64,000 bases of DNA from Edaphobacter sp. (lineage in GTDB: Bacteria > Acidobacteriota > Terriglobia > Terriglobales > Acidobacteriaceae): NCBI RefSeq assembly GCF_028283685.1, contig NZ_JAPWKF010000008.1, positions 372,001 through 436,000 on the forward strand, in the 5' to 3' direction. Numbering within the stretch: the stretch's first letter is position 1; each line of letters opens with the position of its first letter. The notes under the pieces were generated by a model. It had not been told where the DNA came from. It was given only the letters and a program-made list of their open reading frames with translations, and ran no database searches. Shown piece by piece: positions 9,401 to 17,345 of this stretch. Made by a program: the position numbers and the translations under genes.

Positions 9401-9606
9401 TAGTAGGTAATACGGCCTGATACGTCGTTTGGCAGCAGTCCCGTGTAGCTCCAGACAGCGGCAACAACCGGGATTTTGATGATGGGGAAGACGTCAACAG
9501 CCGTATTCATGATGGCCTGTACGCCGTACACCGCAATCAGAATGGCGAGGACAACAAACGTATAAGGCCGCTTAAGAGCGAATCGTGCAATAGCCTTCAT
9601 CGACAC
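6433..9606 (-). CDS. RND efflux permease (AcrB/AcrD/AcrF family)
   Basis: The proton-driven inner-membrane pump. It has 1057 residues, the usual length, with two repeats of one TM helix, a large periplasmic domain and a further five TM helices. TM1 is KRPYTFVVLAILIAVYGV. TM4 carries GILVDNATVMIENI. AcrB has two adjacent Asp residues there for proton relay; here the pair is Asp-Asn, a form I also know from other RND subfamilies. The cytoplasmic link after TM6 contains a His/Lys-rich EEHKKRHDPNYRPG stretch. The substrate cannot be assigned. It is the first gene of the operon permease-adaptor-channel and is divergent from the two-component pair at 9883-11539, a likely regulator. Confidence 0.93.
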   Translation of the reverse strand: MSMKAIARFALKRPYTFVVLAILIAVYGVQAIMNTAVDVFPIIKIPVVAAVWSYTGLLPNDVSGRITYYYERAVTSTVENIEHLESDSYFGRNVVRIFFQPGTEIGRAEAEVTSVSQTIVQQLPPGISPPMVMSLDASSVPVMTLQVTADNMTPAQLYNLGITRLRPQLVTVPGSVIPHPYGGASNTVLVALDQQRLRSHKLSAMDVSNAFDQQSIVLPAGDQKIGKIDWMVQTNAVPQTIEEFNNLPIKQVDNATVRLRDVAWVYQGGPPQTNAVLVKGKQAVMIVIMKGGEASTLDVVNGVKKLIPQMNRTLPPGVRIKILTDASIFVKDSVSDVVRELALAAGLTGLVVLLFLGSWRSTLIIAVSIPLSILSAIILLHITGQTINVMTLGGLALAVGILVDNATVMIENIDIHIEHGKPLATAIVDAAGQMLLPTLVSTICICIVWLPLFQLDGVAGFLFMPMALAIIFAMAPSFLLSQTLVPAMANWMLGKQIEEHKKRHDPNYRPGFFTRFQKGFEKGFLSFRESYRVILEAAVRRRVMFVVVFLGAALASLALIPLLGRNFFPEIKGGALQMHMRAPLGTRLEVADREAVLVNKEIAKLLPGQVDDVLDNCGLPVGPHNQAFIPTPSIGAQDCDLSITLHNPESPVWDYRNTLRKGLSAKFPGTVFTFQAAELTDKILNFGLPAPIDIRISGMEMQNNYQFAKEMVQKLRMVNGIADVAIQQTMTTPTLFIDAKRQFALRTGVKEADVANNELVSLSGSQQVKQDYWLDPKSGLSYLINIYTPQKELTSMNDLETIPVTSGDGNPDNKRPQMLGAMGTIKTVGTPGEVSHYNILPVIDIYASNEGRDLGAVAGDVQKIVDEYQSKLPKSSLMSVRGQADTMNGAYRQLMIGLAISVLLVFLVIVVNFHSWLDPFIIITALPAALAGIVWSLFITHTTLSVPALTGTIMCMGTSTANSILVVAFARERLEEHGNALRAAIEAGYGRIRPVIMTALAMMIGMLPMSMSNSQNAPLGRAVIGGLALATVATLLFVPCVFAMLHHNNKSTMEKVA

Positions 9607-9773
9607 CTGTCTTCTACGGCTCGGGAGAAGCCGTGATAGTGGGTCGTCAGGGCATGGCAGTAGGACAAAGAAACAAAGAAATGCGCGAAGGCCCGTTCTC
9701 CTGATACGGCACCTGGGACGACAGAACGATCAGCCATGCCCGAACTTGTTTTCACTATGACAGCCAACAGAAG

Positions 9774-9828
9774 CCCCTGATATCCCGGTTATTGGGGATA
9801 TTTCCCCCGATCTTCAGGGGGGTACCCC
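9774..9828. promoter_or_regulatory. Cluster of inverted repeats in the efflux/two-component divergent region
   Basis: The 276-base region 9607-9882 separates the RND operon (minus) and the sensor kinase (plus) and contains no gene. Its kinase-proximal part is dense in G/C-run dyads: CCCCTGA (9774-9780) with TCAGGGG (9814-9820), TATCCC (9781-9786) with GGGATA (9795-9800), near-palindromic GGGGATATTTCCCC (9794-9807), and perfect palindrome GGGGTACCCC (9819-9828). This arrangement is consistent with operator sites for the NarL-type regulator encoded next door; that link is inference. Confidence 0.5.
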
Positions 9829-9882
9829 GAATTTGCCCTTAGGGCGTAGCATTCTCAGCGGAGATACGTTCTGATTAACATC

Positions 9883-10905
9883 ATGGGTAAGCTGGAAGTC
9901 GCTTCTACAGGTCCCGGTTCTGCTTCCTCCACGTACCTGGTTCGCTCGGTCTATGGAGGCTTTGCCGCGATCGTCCTCCTCATCTGCATGACGGCCGGCC
10001 TCGTCTTCGAAGGCACGGAACATATTCATGCGGAAGCCGCTCACTCGCTCTTCTCCCTTTCCGCCGGAAGCCTGACCCACAGCAATGTCGACCAATTGAT
10101 TGCGGCGCAGTCGCGCAGGCTGCTTGGACGCGTCGAGTTGATCCTGTTTCTCTGCGGGGTCTCCGTGATTGCGTGCGGTCTGGTTACCGTCTGGACCGTG
10201 AGTTCCAATCTGCGCCGCATCCAGGCCCAGAGCAACGAGCTCAACCTCCTCAGCTGGCGCATGTCGCAGGAGCACGAGGTCGTTGCGCGCCGCTTCTCGC
10301 ACGAGATTCACGACGAGTTCGGACAGATGCTGACCAGCATGCGCATGATGCTGCAGCAGACGACGCCGGAGCAGTTCGCGGCGCGTCGGCAGGAGTGTCT
10401 CGAACTGATCGACGAGGCCATCGGCAACGTTCGCGAGCTCTCGCAGCTGCTGCGCCCGGTCGTCCTCGATGACTTCGGTCTGATCGAGGCGCTCCAGGGC
10501 ATGACGCGCAGGCTCGAGATGCAGACCGGCATCCGCATTACTTACACGTCGCACTTTCAAGGACGCCTGCCGGAGGAGATCGAGACGCAGCTCTTTCGTA
10601 TTGCGCAGGAGTCGCTGGCCAACATGGTGCGGCACTCCAAGGCTACTGAGGCAGAGGTTCACATCTCCTCCATCAATCAATGGGTCACGCTCACGATCGT
10701 GGACAACGGTGTCGGTTTTCCTCCGCTTGGCCAGGCGACTTCGGCACGCAAAGGGATGGGGCTCGTCGGCATGAAGGCCCGTATCCGGCATATGGGAGGC
10801 ATTATGAAGGCGGAAAATCACCAGGGAGGCGGCGCGCAGCTCTTCTTCTCGGTCCCCATTCGTCTCGCGGCCGATGCTCCGCAGCTGGAGGCGATCGATG
10901 CCTAG
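9883..10905 (+). CDS. NarX/DegS-type sensor histidine kinase
   Basis: A membrane sensor kinase of 340 residues. TM1 is at about 26-43 and TM2 at about 83-105, bracketing a short periplasmic segment of about 40 residues, too small for a classical sensor domain. The HisKA_3 dimerisation box has FSHEIHDEFGQ, with the likely phospho-acceptor His143. The HATPase domain shows the N-box AQESLANMVRHS near 221-232, the G1 box DNGVGF at 274-279 and the GMGLVGMKAR G2 motif near 291. The response regulator start overlaps the last codons, so the two are translationally coupled. It is divergent from the RND efflux operon. The stimulus is unknown, and the weak Shine-Dalgarno signal suggests low expression. 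Confidence 0.92.
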   Translation: MGKLEVASTGPGSASSTYLVRSVYGGFAAIVLLICMTAGLVFEGTEHIHAEAAHSLFSLSAGSLTHSNVDQLIAAQSRRLLGRVELILFLCGVSVIACGLVTVWTVSSNLRRIQAQSNELNLLSWRMSQEHEVVARRFSHEIHDEFGQMLTSMRMMLQQTTPEQFAARRQECLELIDEAIGNVRELSQLLRPVVLDDFGLIEALQGMTRRLEMQTGIRITYTSHFQGRLPEEIETQLFRIAQESLANMVRHSKATEAEVHISSINQWVTLTIVDNGVGFPPLGQATSARKGMGLVGMKARIRHMGGIMKAENHQGGGAQLFFSVPIRLAADAPQLEAIDA

Positions 10906-11539
10906 TGGAGTGACAAGAGTGCTGCTCGCCGACGATCACGCCATCGTGCGCCGCGGACTTGCCTTGATCTTAGAAGCGGATTCGACCATGGAGCTTGCCG
11001 GCGAGGCCCAGGATGGCAACGAGACGCTGCGCCTGACAGCTGAGCTGAAGCCCGACATCGTTGTGATGGATATCTCCATGGCGGGCATGAACGGAATCGA
11101 ATGTACCCGCCTTCTTACAGAGCGGCATCCTTCGGTGAAGGTGCTGGTGCTGAGCATGCACCGCGATCCGGTCTACGTTCGCGAGGCCATGCGTGTTGGC
11201 GCACGGGGCTATCTGCTAAAAGACGACACGGAAGAAAACCTGTTGAGCGCAATCCGCAATATCGCTCGCGGCAACGCCTTCCTGAGCCCGGCTGTCGCCG
11301 GCGTCATCGTGACCGACTTCCGCAAGCACGTCGCCGATCCACTGGATCTGCTGACAACGCGCGAGCGCGAGGTGCTTTACCTGATCGCGGAAGGGATGAC
11401 GAATAAGGAGGCCGCGAAGCGCCTGAACCTGAGCGTCTATACCATCGAGGCTCATCGCAGCCGCGTGATGGAGAAGCTGAACCTGCAGTCCTCGGTGGAT
11501 TTAGTAAGGTTCGCAATGCGCCAGGGATTGATCCTGTAG
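10898..11539 (+). CDS. NarL/FixJ-family response regulator
   Basis: A two-domain DNA-binding response regulator of 213 residues. The receiver domain has the acidic pair in LLADDH, the phosphorylation site Asp58 in VVMDIS and Lys108 in YLLKDD. The LuxR-type helix-turn-helix is at about 150-208, with TTREREVLYLIAEGMTNKEA and recognition helix VYTIEAHRSRVMEKL. The start at 10898 is chosen because GGAG lies seven bases before it; an upstream in-frame ATG at 10874 would add eight residues. It overlaps the kinase stop by eight bases. The probable target is the divergent efflux operon and its own promoter, through the dyads at 9774-9828 (inference). Confidence 0.94.
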   Translation: MPSGVTRVLLADDHAIVRRGLALILEADSTMELAGEAQDGNETLRLTAELKPDIVVMDISMAGMNGIECTRLLTERHPSVKVLVLSMHRDPVYVREAMRVGARGYLLKDDTEENLLSAIRNIARGNAFLSPAVAGVIVTDFRKHVADPLDLLTTREREVLYLIAEGMTNKEAAKRLNLSVYTIEAHRSRVMEKLNLQSSVDLVRFAMRQGLIL

Positions 11540-11590
11540 GCATTCGCGTAAGTGATTTGAAGCTGTGGGATATCTCTAGAGCAGCCAGAG

Positions 11591-11622
11591 AAAGCAGCCG
11601 GGGCCGGTCAGGGGGTTGCTTT
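11591..11622 (+). terminator. Possible terminator after the response regulator
   Basis: Stem AAAGCAGCC (11591-11599) pairs with GGTTGCTTT (11614-11622) with one G-T pair, loop 14 bases. There is only a short T tract, inside the stem, so this is a weak call. Confidence 0.35.
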
Positions 11623-11639
11623 CGCTGCCTCTGATTGAT

Positions 11640-11852
11640 GCGTGCGGGGATCACTGGCACTAACAATGCGACTACGCCCACCAGCTTTGCCCACGAAAGT
11701 TCGATGCGAAAGTAGGCTGGAAAGCCGAGATGAACAAATGCCTCTGCTACCTGGGGAAGCTTCAACTGCGCGTAAGCGGTGAACGTCATATGGAGTGCGA
11801 AAAGCGTCGTGGATATCCAGAAGCCGAGTGCACCTGTTTTGGATGACCTCAC
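11640..11852 (-). pseudogene. DoxX-like membrane protein, truncated after about 71 residues
   Basis: The minus strand from a GTG at 11852 encodes two hydrophobic segments in the order of DoxX-like family proteins: FWISTTLFALHMTFTAYAQL, then HLGFPAYFRIELSWAKLVG and VALLVPVIPARI. Normal DoxX-like proteins continue with two more membrane helices (usually after an EWAYAGF block). Here, after PARI, the frame runs into Arg/Gln/Pro-rich sequence unlike the family. The GTG overlaps the TGA of the SRPBCC remnant just upstream, the usual coupling in SRPBCC-DoxX operons. I read it as the broken 5' part of a former gene. Confidence 0.6.
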
Positions 11853-11950
11853 GCGACGCCTCCTTGCAGTAGCTGCTCCAACTTGCTGACGAACTTCTGC
11901 CAGCCATAGTTCTTATGCGGGATATTCGGTCGCGTTTGTCTCAGTTGATG
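11849..11950 (-). pseudogene. SRPBCC (AHSA1-like) C-terminal remnant
   Basis: About 33 codons on the minus strand end with NYGWQKFVSKLEQLLQGG and a TGA at 11851-11849. The final helix with a GW-x-x-F-x-x-KLE-x-LL pattern is typical of the C-terminus of SRPBCC/AHSA1-type START-like proteins, which are often co-encoded with DoxX-like proteins. The upstream part of the gene is missing: the LamG gene (stop at 11959) abuts the remnant. No start codon or core domain is left. Confidence 0.55.
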
Positions 11951-11958
11951 CGCTTTGG

Positions 11959-12684
11959 CTAATGTTTCCCTGAATCAGGAACTTTCGAAAAATCTGCGGG
12001 TGAAGCGAGACCGGGTTGGAAGCGGGCTGAGTAGACATCCCCGGTGAAGAAGTCGCGCTTGTCGATTCGTGTGCCAACTGATGTGGTGCCGGGCGGGAGA
12101 GGCGCCAACGTGACGGCGATTTCACCCTGCAGTTTGCCATCGACGTATCCGCGGAGTGTTTTGCCATCGTAGGTCGCAGCGACGGCATACCAGCGATCGA
12201 GCGGATGGAGATGCGCGGTGTCGCAGACCAGGGTGACACCGTGCTGCTCGGTACCGTGATCGACATCGATGCCGACGGTGTCAAGGCACCACTGGCTGCC
12301 AACGATTCGAATCTCGAACATGCGACGTGATTGCGAGTTGTTGTCCTGCATATGGAAGAAGCGCTGTGCCGGTGCGCCTTTCGAGGACGGGCGAAAGATG
12401 ACTTCGAAGGTGTAGGTCGCGTCGCCGGAGAGAGGAGCGACGTTGAGAAAGAGTGCATCGCCGACTGGGTTGCCGCTTTCGGGGTTACTGCTGTTGGTAT
12501 TTCCGCGACCTTCGAAATGTATGGCCTTGCCGATAGGCGTGTCGATGACCTGCGGTGCGCCGACCGTAATGACCTGCGCGCCACCGATTTTGGTCAGGTT
12601 ATCAAAGCGCCAGGTGGTGGCTTGCTGGGCGAGGCCAGGGACGGTGAGCGCGATGATTGCGGCGGCGAGGAGTTTCATGTGCAT
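11959..12684 (-). CDS. Exported LamG/concanavalin-like domain protein
   Basis: A 241-residue secreted protein. A signal peptide (MHMKLLAAAIIALTVPGLAQQ) is followed by a jelly-roll LamG-like domain over nearly the whole mature chain. Typical pieces are KAIHFEGRG near 55, YTFEVIFRPSS near 90, LDRWYAVAATYDGKTLRGYVDGKLQGE near 165 and FFTGDVYSARF near 215. Such domains usually bind carbohydrate or sit in polysaccharide-processing systems; no catalytic residues are recognised. A second Met two codons in may be the start. It lies downstream of, and in the same direction as, a sugar-acid-type MFS transporter (gap 116 bases), suggesting a link to carbohydrate uptake (inference). Confidence 0.75.
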   Translation of the reverse strand: MHMKLLAAAIIALTVPGLAQQATTWRFDNLTKIGGAQVITVGAPQVIDTPIGKAIHFEGRGNTNSSNPESGNPVGDALFLNVAPLSGDATYTFEVIFRPSSKGAPAQRFFHMQDNNSQSRRMFEIRIVGSQWCLDTVGIDVDHGTEQHGVTLVCDTAHLHPLDRWYAVAATYDGKTLRGYVDGKLQGEIAVTLAPLPPGTTSVGTRIDKRDFFTGDVYSARFQPGLASPADFSKVPDSGKH

Positions 12685-12800
12685 ACCAGCATACGGAAAC
12701 GCTTGCGTCGGTAGAGGTGACGATCGGAAGGAAAATCTGTTCTTTGCCTGAAAATCTATTTTGTATCGAGAAACGATCTTCTCGTTGCAATTGTTTGGCG

Positions 12801-14015
12801 TCAGGCCCGCGAGTATCGCTCACTTCCGCGGAAGATGGCGGCATATAAAATTGCGAGCCCGCAGAGAGGGGACAGCGCACCGAATACGCAAACAGCTTTG
12901 AAGCTGTGATGATCCACCCAGGAACCGATCAACGGAGAGATGACTGTCTGCATGAGACCGTAGCTGGCGGTGAGGAGAGAGAAGACAAAGCTGGCGTGGA
13001 CGGTGCCGAAGAGATCCAGCGCCATGGCATAGATATTGATGCTGATGCAGAGGGTGCAGAAAAAGCTCAGGCTGATCGCAGCGGTCGCCCAGTCGGCAGT
13101 TGGCAAAACAGGGATGGTTGCGGTCAGTAGCAGGCCGAGAGCGGCCCAGAAGCAGACATTGAAACGCGCTTTCTGTACGGGGATGCCTCTGCGTGCGCCC
13201 TGGAGGGCGAACCAGCCGCCTGTGATTCCGCCCACCATGGCGAAGATCGGCGGAATCCAGGCGTAATGCAGGTTTGCGACTGTAGAAGACAGGCCGCGCT
13301 CACGCACGAGATAGACCGTCGTCCAATTGGTCCAGAGGCTATAAAGAGGCATAAGCAGCAGACTGGCGCTGATCAAAGCCCATAGGCCGGGCTGGCAAAG
13401 CAGCTGTTTCATCCCTATGGGATCGCCCTCGAAAGAGGAAGCAGGTCCCGCGTCCTGCGGGGTTTTCTGAGTCTTCCACCAAAGCGGAATCCATAGCAGG
13501 CCGAGGGTTCCTGCTATCAGGAAGGTACTTTGCCAGCCATATCTTGCTGTAAGGTTCCCTGCGATGAGAGTCGCTCCTACGGCACCGATAGTCAGTGCAA
13601 TCTGTGTTGCCGCGGTTCCCATACTTCTTTCTGCCGGACGGAGATAGGTCACGTAAGCCTTGGCCACAGCTGGCAGCGAGGCAGACTCCGCGCAGCCAAG
13701 CAATATCCTGCAGAGCAGCAGAGCGTGGAAGCTGGAAGCGAATGCAGTCGCGATTCCAAATACAGACCACAGTGCCAGGGCGATCACGGCGACTTTTGTG
13801 AAGCCGAGCCTATCGACCAGCAGGCCTGAAAGCGGCGCACAAATACCATACGCAATGGAGAAGCCGGCCACGATGATGCCGTACTGGCCGTTCGTGAGAT
13901 GAAGTTGCGTCTGGAGGATCGGCCACACTGCTGCAAGCAGGTTGCGGTCAAGTGCGGTAACGCTCAGTGACAAAGCAAAGATCGCAACGATCAAGGCGCG
14001 ATGGCGACGAATCAT
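12801..14015 (-). CDS. MFS transporter, anion:cation symporter (hexuronate/sugar-acid) type
   Basis: A 404-residue inner-membrane permease with 12 hydrophobic segments. TM1 carries SVTALDRNLLAAVWP, matching the ALNYxDR motif of the ACS family (ExuT, GudP and relatives); TM2-TM3 hold GLLVDRLGFTK, the MFS loop motif; TM4 carries CAESASLPAVAKAYVTYL. The centre has a short cytoplasmic loop with the WWKTQKTPQDA segment. ACS proteins import organic anions such as hexuronates, galactonate and glucarate with protons or sodium; the exact substrate is not readable here. The gene diverges from the GAF-domain gene (14215). The 199-base region between them contains the palindrome ATTAATTAAT at 14184-14193. 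Confidence 0.88.
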   Translation of the reverse strand: MIRRHRALIVAIFALSLSVTALDRNLLAAVWPILQTQLHLTNGQYGIIVAGFSIAYGICAPLSGLLVDRLGFTKVAVIALALWSVFGIATAFASSFHALLLCRILLGCAESASLPAVAKAYVTYLRPAERSMGTAATQIALTIGAVGATLIAGNLTARYGWQSTFLIAGTLGLLWIPLWWKTQKTPQDAGPASSFEGDPIGMKQLLCQPGLWALISASLLLMPLYSLWTNWTTVYLVRERGLSSTVANLHYAWIPPIFAMVGGITGGWFALQGARRGIPVQKARFNVCFWAALGLLLTATIPVLPTADWATAAISLSFFCTLCISINIYAMALDLFGTVHASFVFSLLTASYGLMQTVISPLIGSWVDHHSFKAVCVFGALSPLCGLAILYAAIFRGSERYSRA

Positions 14016-14214
14016 GAAATGACCGATCCCTTTGGGGAGACACGGGTGGCTGCTTGCGCGTTTGCTGCAGGAGGCATGACTCGTTTCGCGGATACCATTT
14101 CGCGCCCCTTGAAATCATCGACATATGGATGCGCCGGTGATCGTACGGCAATATTCGATATCATTGTGCGGCTTGTTATCTCTATTAATTAATGTAATGG
14201 CCTGTGAATGAGAT

Positions 14215-14895
14215 ATGACCACAAAAGTTGACGGTACGGCGAGAACGCAGAACCGCAAAGGGGTGGACTTCCTCCATGAGATTGGAAGTCGCCTGGCGGC
14301 AGTCGACGAGCTGCATGACGTTTTGAAGCAGAGTGTCGATTTTGTCTCGTCTATCCTGCAGTGCGATTCCTGCTTTATCTATCTTCTCAGGGAACAGCGT
14401 TTAATTTTGTGCGCTTCGAAGAATCCGCACGCGGACATTGTCGATGTGCTGGGTATTGAGCAGGGAGAGGGCATTACCGGCTGGGTCGCGGAGCACCTGG
14501 AGCCGGTCGCCATTTCCTCGAAGGCGTTCCAGGATTCTCGCTTTAAGATGTTTCCATCTCTCCCTGAAGATCGTTTCGAAGCGTTTCTCTCGGTTCCTGT
14601 ATTGTGCCGTGGAAAGCTTGTGGGCGTGATCAATGTTCAACACGAGCAACCATATTGCTACTCGGATGAAGACGTCCTGCTGATCTCGACCATTGGGTTT
14701 CTGGTGGGCGCTGAGATCGAACGCGCCCGCGGCTGGACGCAGAGAACGCAAAAACTGGCGGCGCAGCTCCAACGGAACAATATTTCAGAATCGCGCGATG
14801 AAGATTCTTCTAATCATGCTGAGATGATGCGCAATCACAAAGACAGTTCTTCCGCGAAACAGGTTTTGCAGGCCTTCAAAGACCGGCCTCTCTGA
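14215..14895 (+). CDS. GAF-domain protein
   Basis: A cytoplasmic 226-residue protein. A GAF domain spans residues about 20-170: LLQSV-like helix DVLKQSVDFVSSILQCDSCFIYLL, then the GEGITGWVAEHLEPVAI core and FLSVPVLCRGKLVGVINVQH. This resembles the GAF modules of NifA and PtsP, which bind small ligands. No output domain follows; the C-terminal 55 residues are a charged, probably flexible helix. A stand-alone GAF protein may act through protein contacts (inference). It lies between two divergent or convergent units and has no operon partner. No strong Shine-Dalgarno sequence precedes the ATG. Confidence 0.8.
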   Translation: MTTKVDGTARTQNRKGVDFLHEIGSRLAAVDELHDVLKQSVDFVSSILQCDSCFIYLLREQRLILCASKNPHADIVDVLGIEQGEGITGWVAEHLEPVAISSKAFQDSRFKMFPSLPEDRFEAFLSVPVLCRGKLVGVINVQHEQPYCYSDEDVLLISTIGFLVGAEIERARGWTQRTQKLAAQLQRNNISESRDEDSSNHAEMMRNHKDSSSAKQVLQAFKDRPL

Positions 14896-15031
14896 TTCGT
14901 TCTCGAGCCTCGAGGTGGGCTTATCGATCTCTCGGTTCGAGTTTCTCGATACCGTCATATTCGGTTCAGCTTCTGGTGTTGGGGCTTTGATTCGCGTATC
15001 GAACATTTCGCGTCGTAAGAGGCGCGACGAA

Positions 15032-17239
15032 TCAATGGTTTGTCGAAAGGATTGTTGTGTTGTCGTACTGCGTATGCGCAAAGATGAGCATTGCGTCGTC
15101 GGGGCTGACGGTAAAGCCGCCGATGGCGCCAGCGGTGGATGGCGCGGTCTCTGTAAGCGTGGCCGCAATCCGTGAGCTCTTCGTCTCCGGATCTACGGCG
15201 TAGATGGATGAAGAAGCGGCATTCTCTTGCGAGACCGCGACGTAGACGTTTCTCCGCGTGACCGCGAGGTTGTTATAGAACGTCGCTCGTCCGGGCAGCC
15301 GGAAGACTTCTTCCGTCGTGCCGTCGCTCAGGCTGCGTCGCAGGACAACCGGAGAGGTTCCGCCGCTCAGGGTGTACAACCACCTTCCGTCCGGGGAGAG
15401 GACGAACCCCATCGTTCCTTCGATGAAAAGAGGTTCCGGATGTTCTGCGCCATCCACAGCGATTCGCCAGATGCGTGGTGTTCCATCGTCGTTGGACGAG
15501 AAGTAAAGATATCGGCCGTCAGCGCTGTAGACCGAAGCGATATCGCGGTTCTGTGTGGAGGTCAGCATGCGTGACCTGCGCTGGGCGATATCGTAGATCA
15601 CGATGTTTGTCATCCCATGCGTACGCAGACTGAAGCTGACTGTTCGCGTGTCCGGAGACCATGATGGAAACAGCACCAGCCCGTTGCCATCAAGATGCGT
15701 CAGCTGTTCTGTTGTGGAATCTCTGACGTGATAAAGCCAGAGTTCTCCCCAGCCCGTCTTTGTGCTCACATAAAGCACCGACTGGCCATCGGGTGAGTAG
15801 ACAGGGCTGGATGCTGTGCTGTCACCGGCAAACAGAGTGTGCAGTTCCATCGGCCTGCCCGGTGTCAGAGGTGTCGACACAAGTTCCGTCACCACTTTTC
15901 TATGCCGCACGAGCAGATGATCTTCATTCGAAATGGAGGGATCGGATGCCTCAAAGTCATCACCGGTGACAGGCTCCGGCGTGCCTCCTTCGGCAGCGAT
16001 TCTCCATAAGCTGAAGCTGAAGGAGTTGTTTCGCTGCGATCCGAAGACGATGGATTTGGAGTCCTGCGACCACGCGATGCCGCGCACGCCATGATTGTCG
16101 AAGGTCAGACGGCGCGCGGGTTCGGCCTGTTCTCCTCGAACCGATACGATAAACAGATCGCCCAGACCGCCGCGCCGGAACGCGACCCATTTACTGTCCG
16201 GCGAAAACTTCGCTTCCACGTCTCCACTCGAACTTGCGGGGGGAGACGTCAGGAAGCTTCTCTCGCCAGTTGCCGCATTCATTAGAATGATTCGGAGTGG
16301 CACTCCGGGGGTGGCCTGTTCCGTTGTCAACAGGTAACGCCCGTCATGCGACCAGTCGAGTGCCGGATGGTCGGACTCTACCTTCCAGAAATTAAGGAAT
16401 CGCCCCATCGTGCGTTCGTGGTGTGAGGCCACCTGCACCCGCACCACATCGAAGTGATAGAAGTCGGTAAATCGAGCCAGCGCAATCTCTTTCCCATCAG
16501 GCGACCATGCCGGTCTCATCTCTTCCTGGGGCGCAGAGGTGAGCTGTACCGGTACGGCGCCGGGGCGCATGTCCTTCAGATAGACATGCAGGTGATGGTC
16601 GCGGTCGTCGCGGGACGTAAATGCGATTCGCTTTCCATCGGGCGCCCACACTACGTCCGAAGCATCGCGCGGCATGGTGTCCACCGGTTCCAGAGCCTTC
16701 AGCAGCACGGAGCGACGACGGCTTTCCTGCGTAGACCACTTCCACAACAGAACGGACGCGATGGCCAGAACAATCACCGCGGCGGCGAGCCAACGCCATC
16801 CAGTGCGGACCGCTGTCTGATTCGGTGAGGCTGGCATTGGAGCGGGTTCTTCGACCGCGACCGTTGGCTCGCTCCGTTGCGTTTCGAGCGGCAGGGATGG
16901 CTTTTCAGCTATCGAGCGAAGGATCGATGGTACATAGCCACCCTTCGGCAACTGGATCAGGATCGGATCTTCAGCGCCTACTGTGCGGTAGTACAGCTGC
17001 AGCTTTTCGCGAACACGCCGCGCATGCACCCGCACAATGGGGTCGCTCTTGGGATCGTAGTCGACCGCACGCAGAAAGACCTCAATGGCAATGGTCGTCT
17101 CTTTCAGGTGCGCTGTGTCGCCGTTCCGCGAGCGATTCACGCAATATTCAAGAAACTGTCGCGACCTCGCTGCTCCGGCAAACGCGGGAGATTGCAGGAT
17201 GCGCTGTAGCTGCGCGTCGATCTCATCTTCACGAAGCAT
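15032..17239 (-). CDS. Membrane-anchored winged-helix regulator with TolB-like PD40 propeller
   Basis: A 735-residue protein. Residues 1-110 look like a divergent OmpR/CadC-type winged helix: a recognition-helix-like DPIVRVHARRVREKLQLYY followed by the wing ILIQLPKGGYVP. One TM helix lies near residue 155 (WLAAAVIVLAIASVLLW), then a large periplasmic beta-propeller made of PD40/TolB-type repeats (WAPDGKRIAFTS, WSPDGKEIALA, FSPDSKWVAFR, YSADGRYLYFSS, LSPDGRWLYTL). This is a one-component, ToxR/CadC-like layout: DNA-binding domain inside, sensor outside. It diverges from a TonB-dependent receptor 106 bases away, and a second protein with the same N-terminal domain stands beside another receptor at 33234. 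Regulation of the neighbouring receptor is inferred. Confidence 0.82.
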   Translation of the reverse strand: MLREDEIDAQLQRILQSPAFAGAARSRQFLEYCVNRSRNGDTAHLKETTIAIEVFLRAVDYDPKSDPIVRVHARRVREKLQLYYRTVGAEDPILIQLPKGGYVPSILRSIAEKPSLPLETQRSEPTVAVEEPAPMPASPNQTAVRTGWRWLAAAVIVLAIASVLLWKWSTQESRRRSVLLKALEPVDTMPRDASDVVWAPDGKRIAFTSRDDRDHHLHVYLKDMRPGAVPVQLTSAPQEEMRPAWSPDGKEIALARFTDFYHFDVVRVQVASHHERTMGRFLNFWKVESDHPALDWSHDGRYLLTTEQATPGVPLRIILMNAATGERSFLTSPPASSSGDVEAKFSPDSKWVAFRRGGLGDLFIVSVRGEQAEPARRLTFDNHGVRGIAWSQDSKSIVFGSQRNNSFSFSLWRIAAEGGTPEPVTGDDFEASDPSISNEDHLLVRHRKVVTELVSTPLTPGRPMELHTLFAGDSTASSPVYSPDGQSVLYVSTKTGWGELWLYHVRDSTTEQLTHLDGNGLVLFPSWSPDTRTVSFSLRTHGMTNIVIYDIAQRRSRMLTSTQNRDIASVYSADGRYLYFSSNDDGTPRIWRIAVDGAEHPEPLFIEGTMGFVLSPDGRWLYTLSGGTSPVVLRRSLSDGTTEEVFRLPGRATFYNNLAVTRRNVYVAVSQENAASSSIYAVDPETKSSRIAATLTETAPSTAGAIGGFTVSPDDAMLIFAHTQYDNTTILSTNH

Positions 17240-17345
17240 GGCTAGAGGTTAGTTATGCTGCGTTAACATTTGTTGAATCGGTGTAACCCCTTTTTACCGG
17301 TCGATACCGCTACGCCGGCCATCCTTTGCTGCCAGAGTCAAAGGC

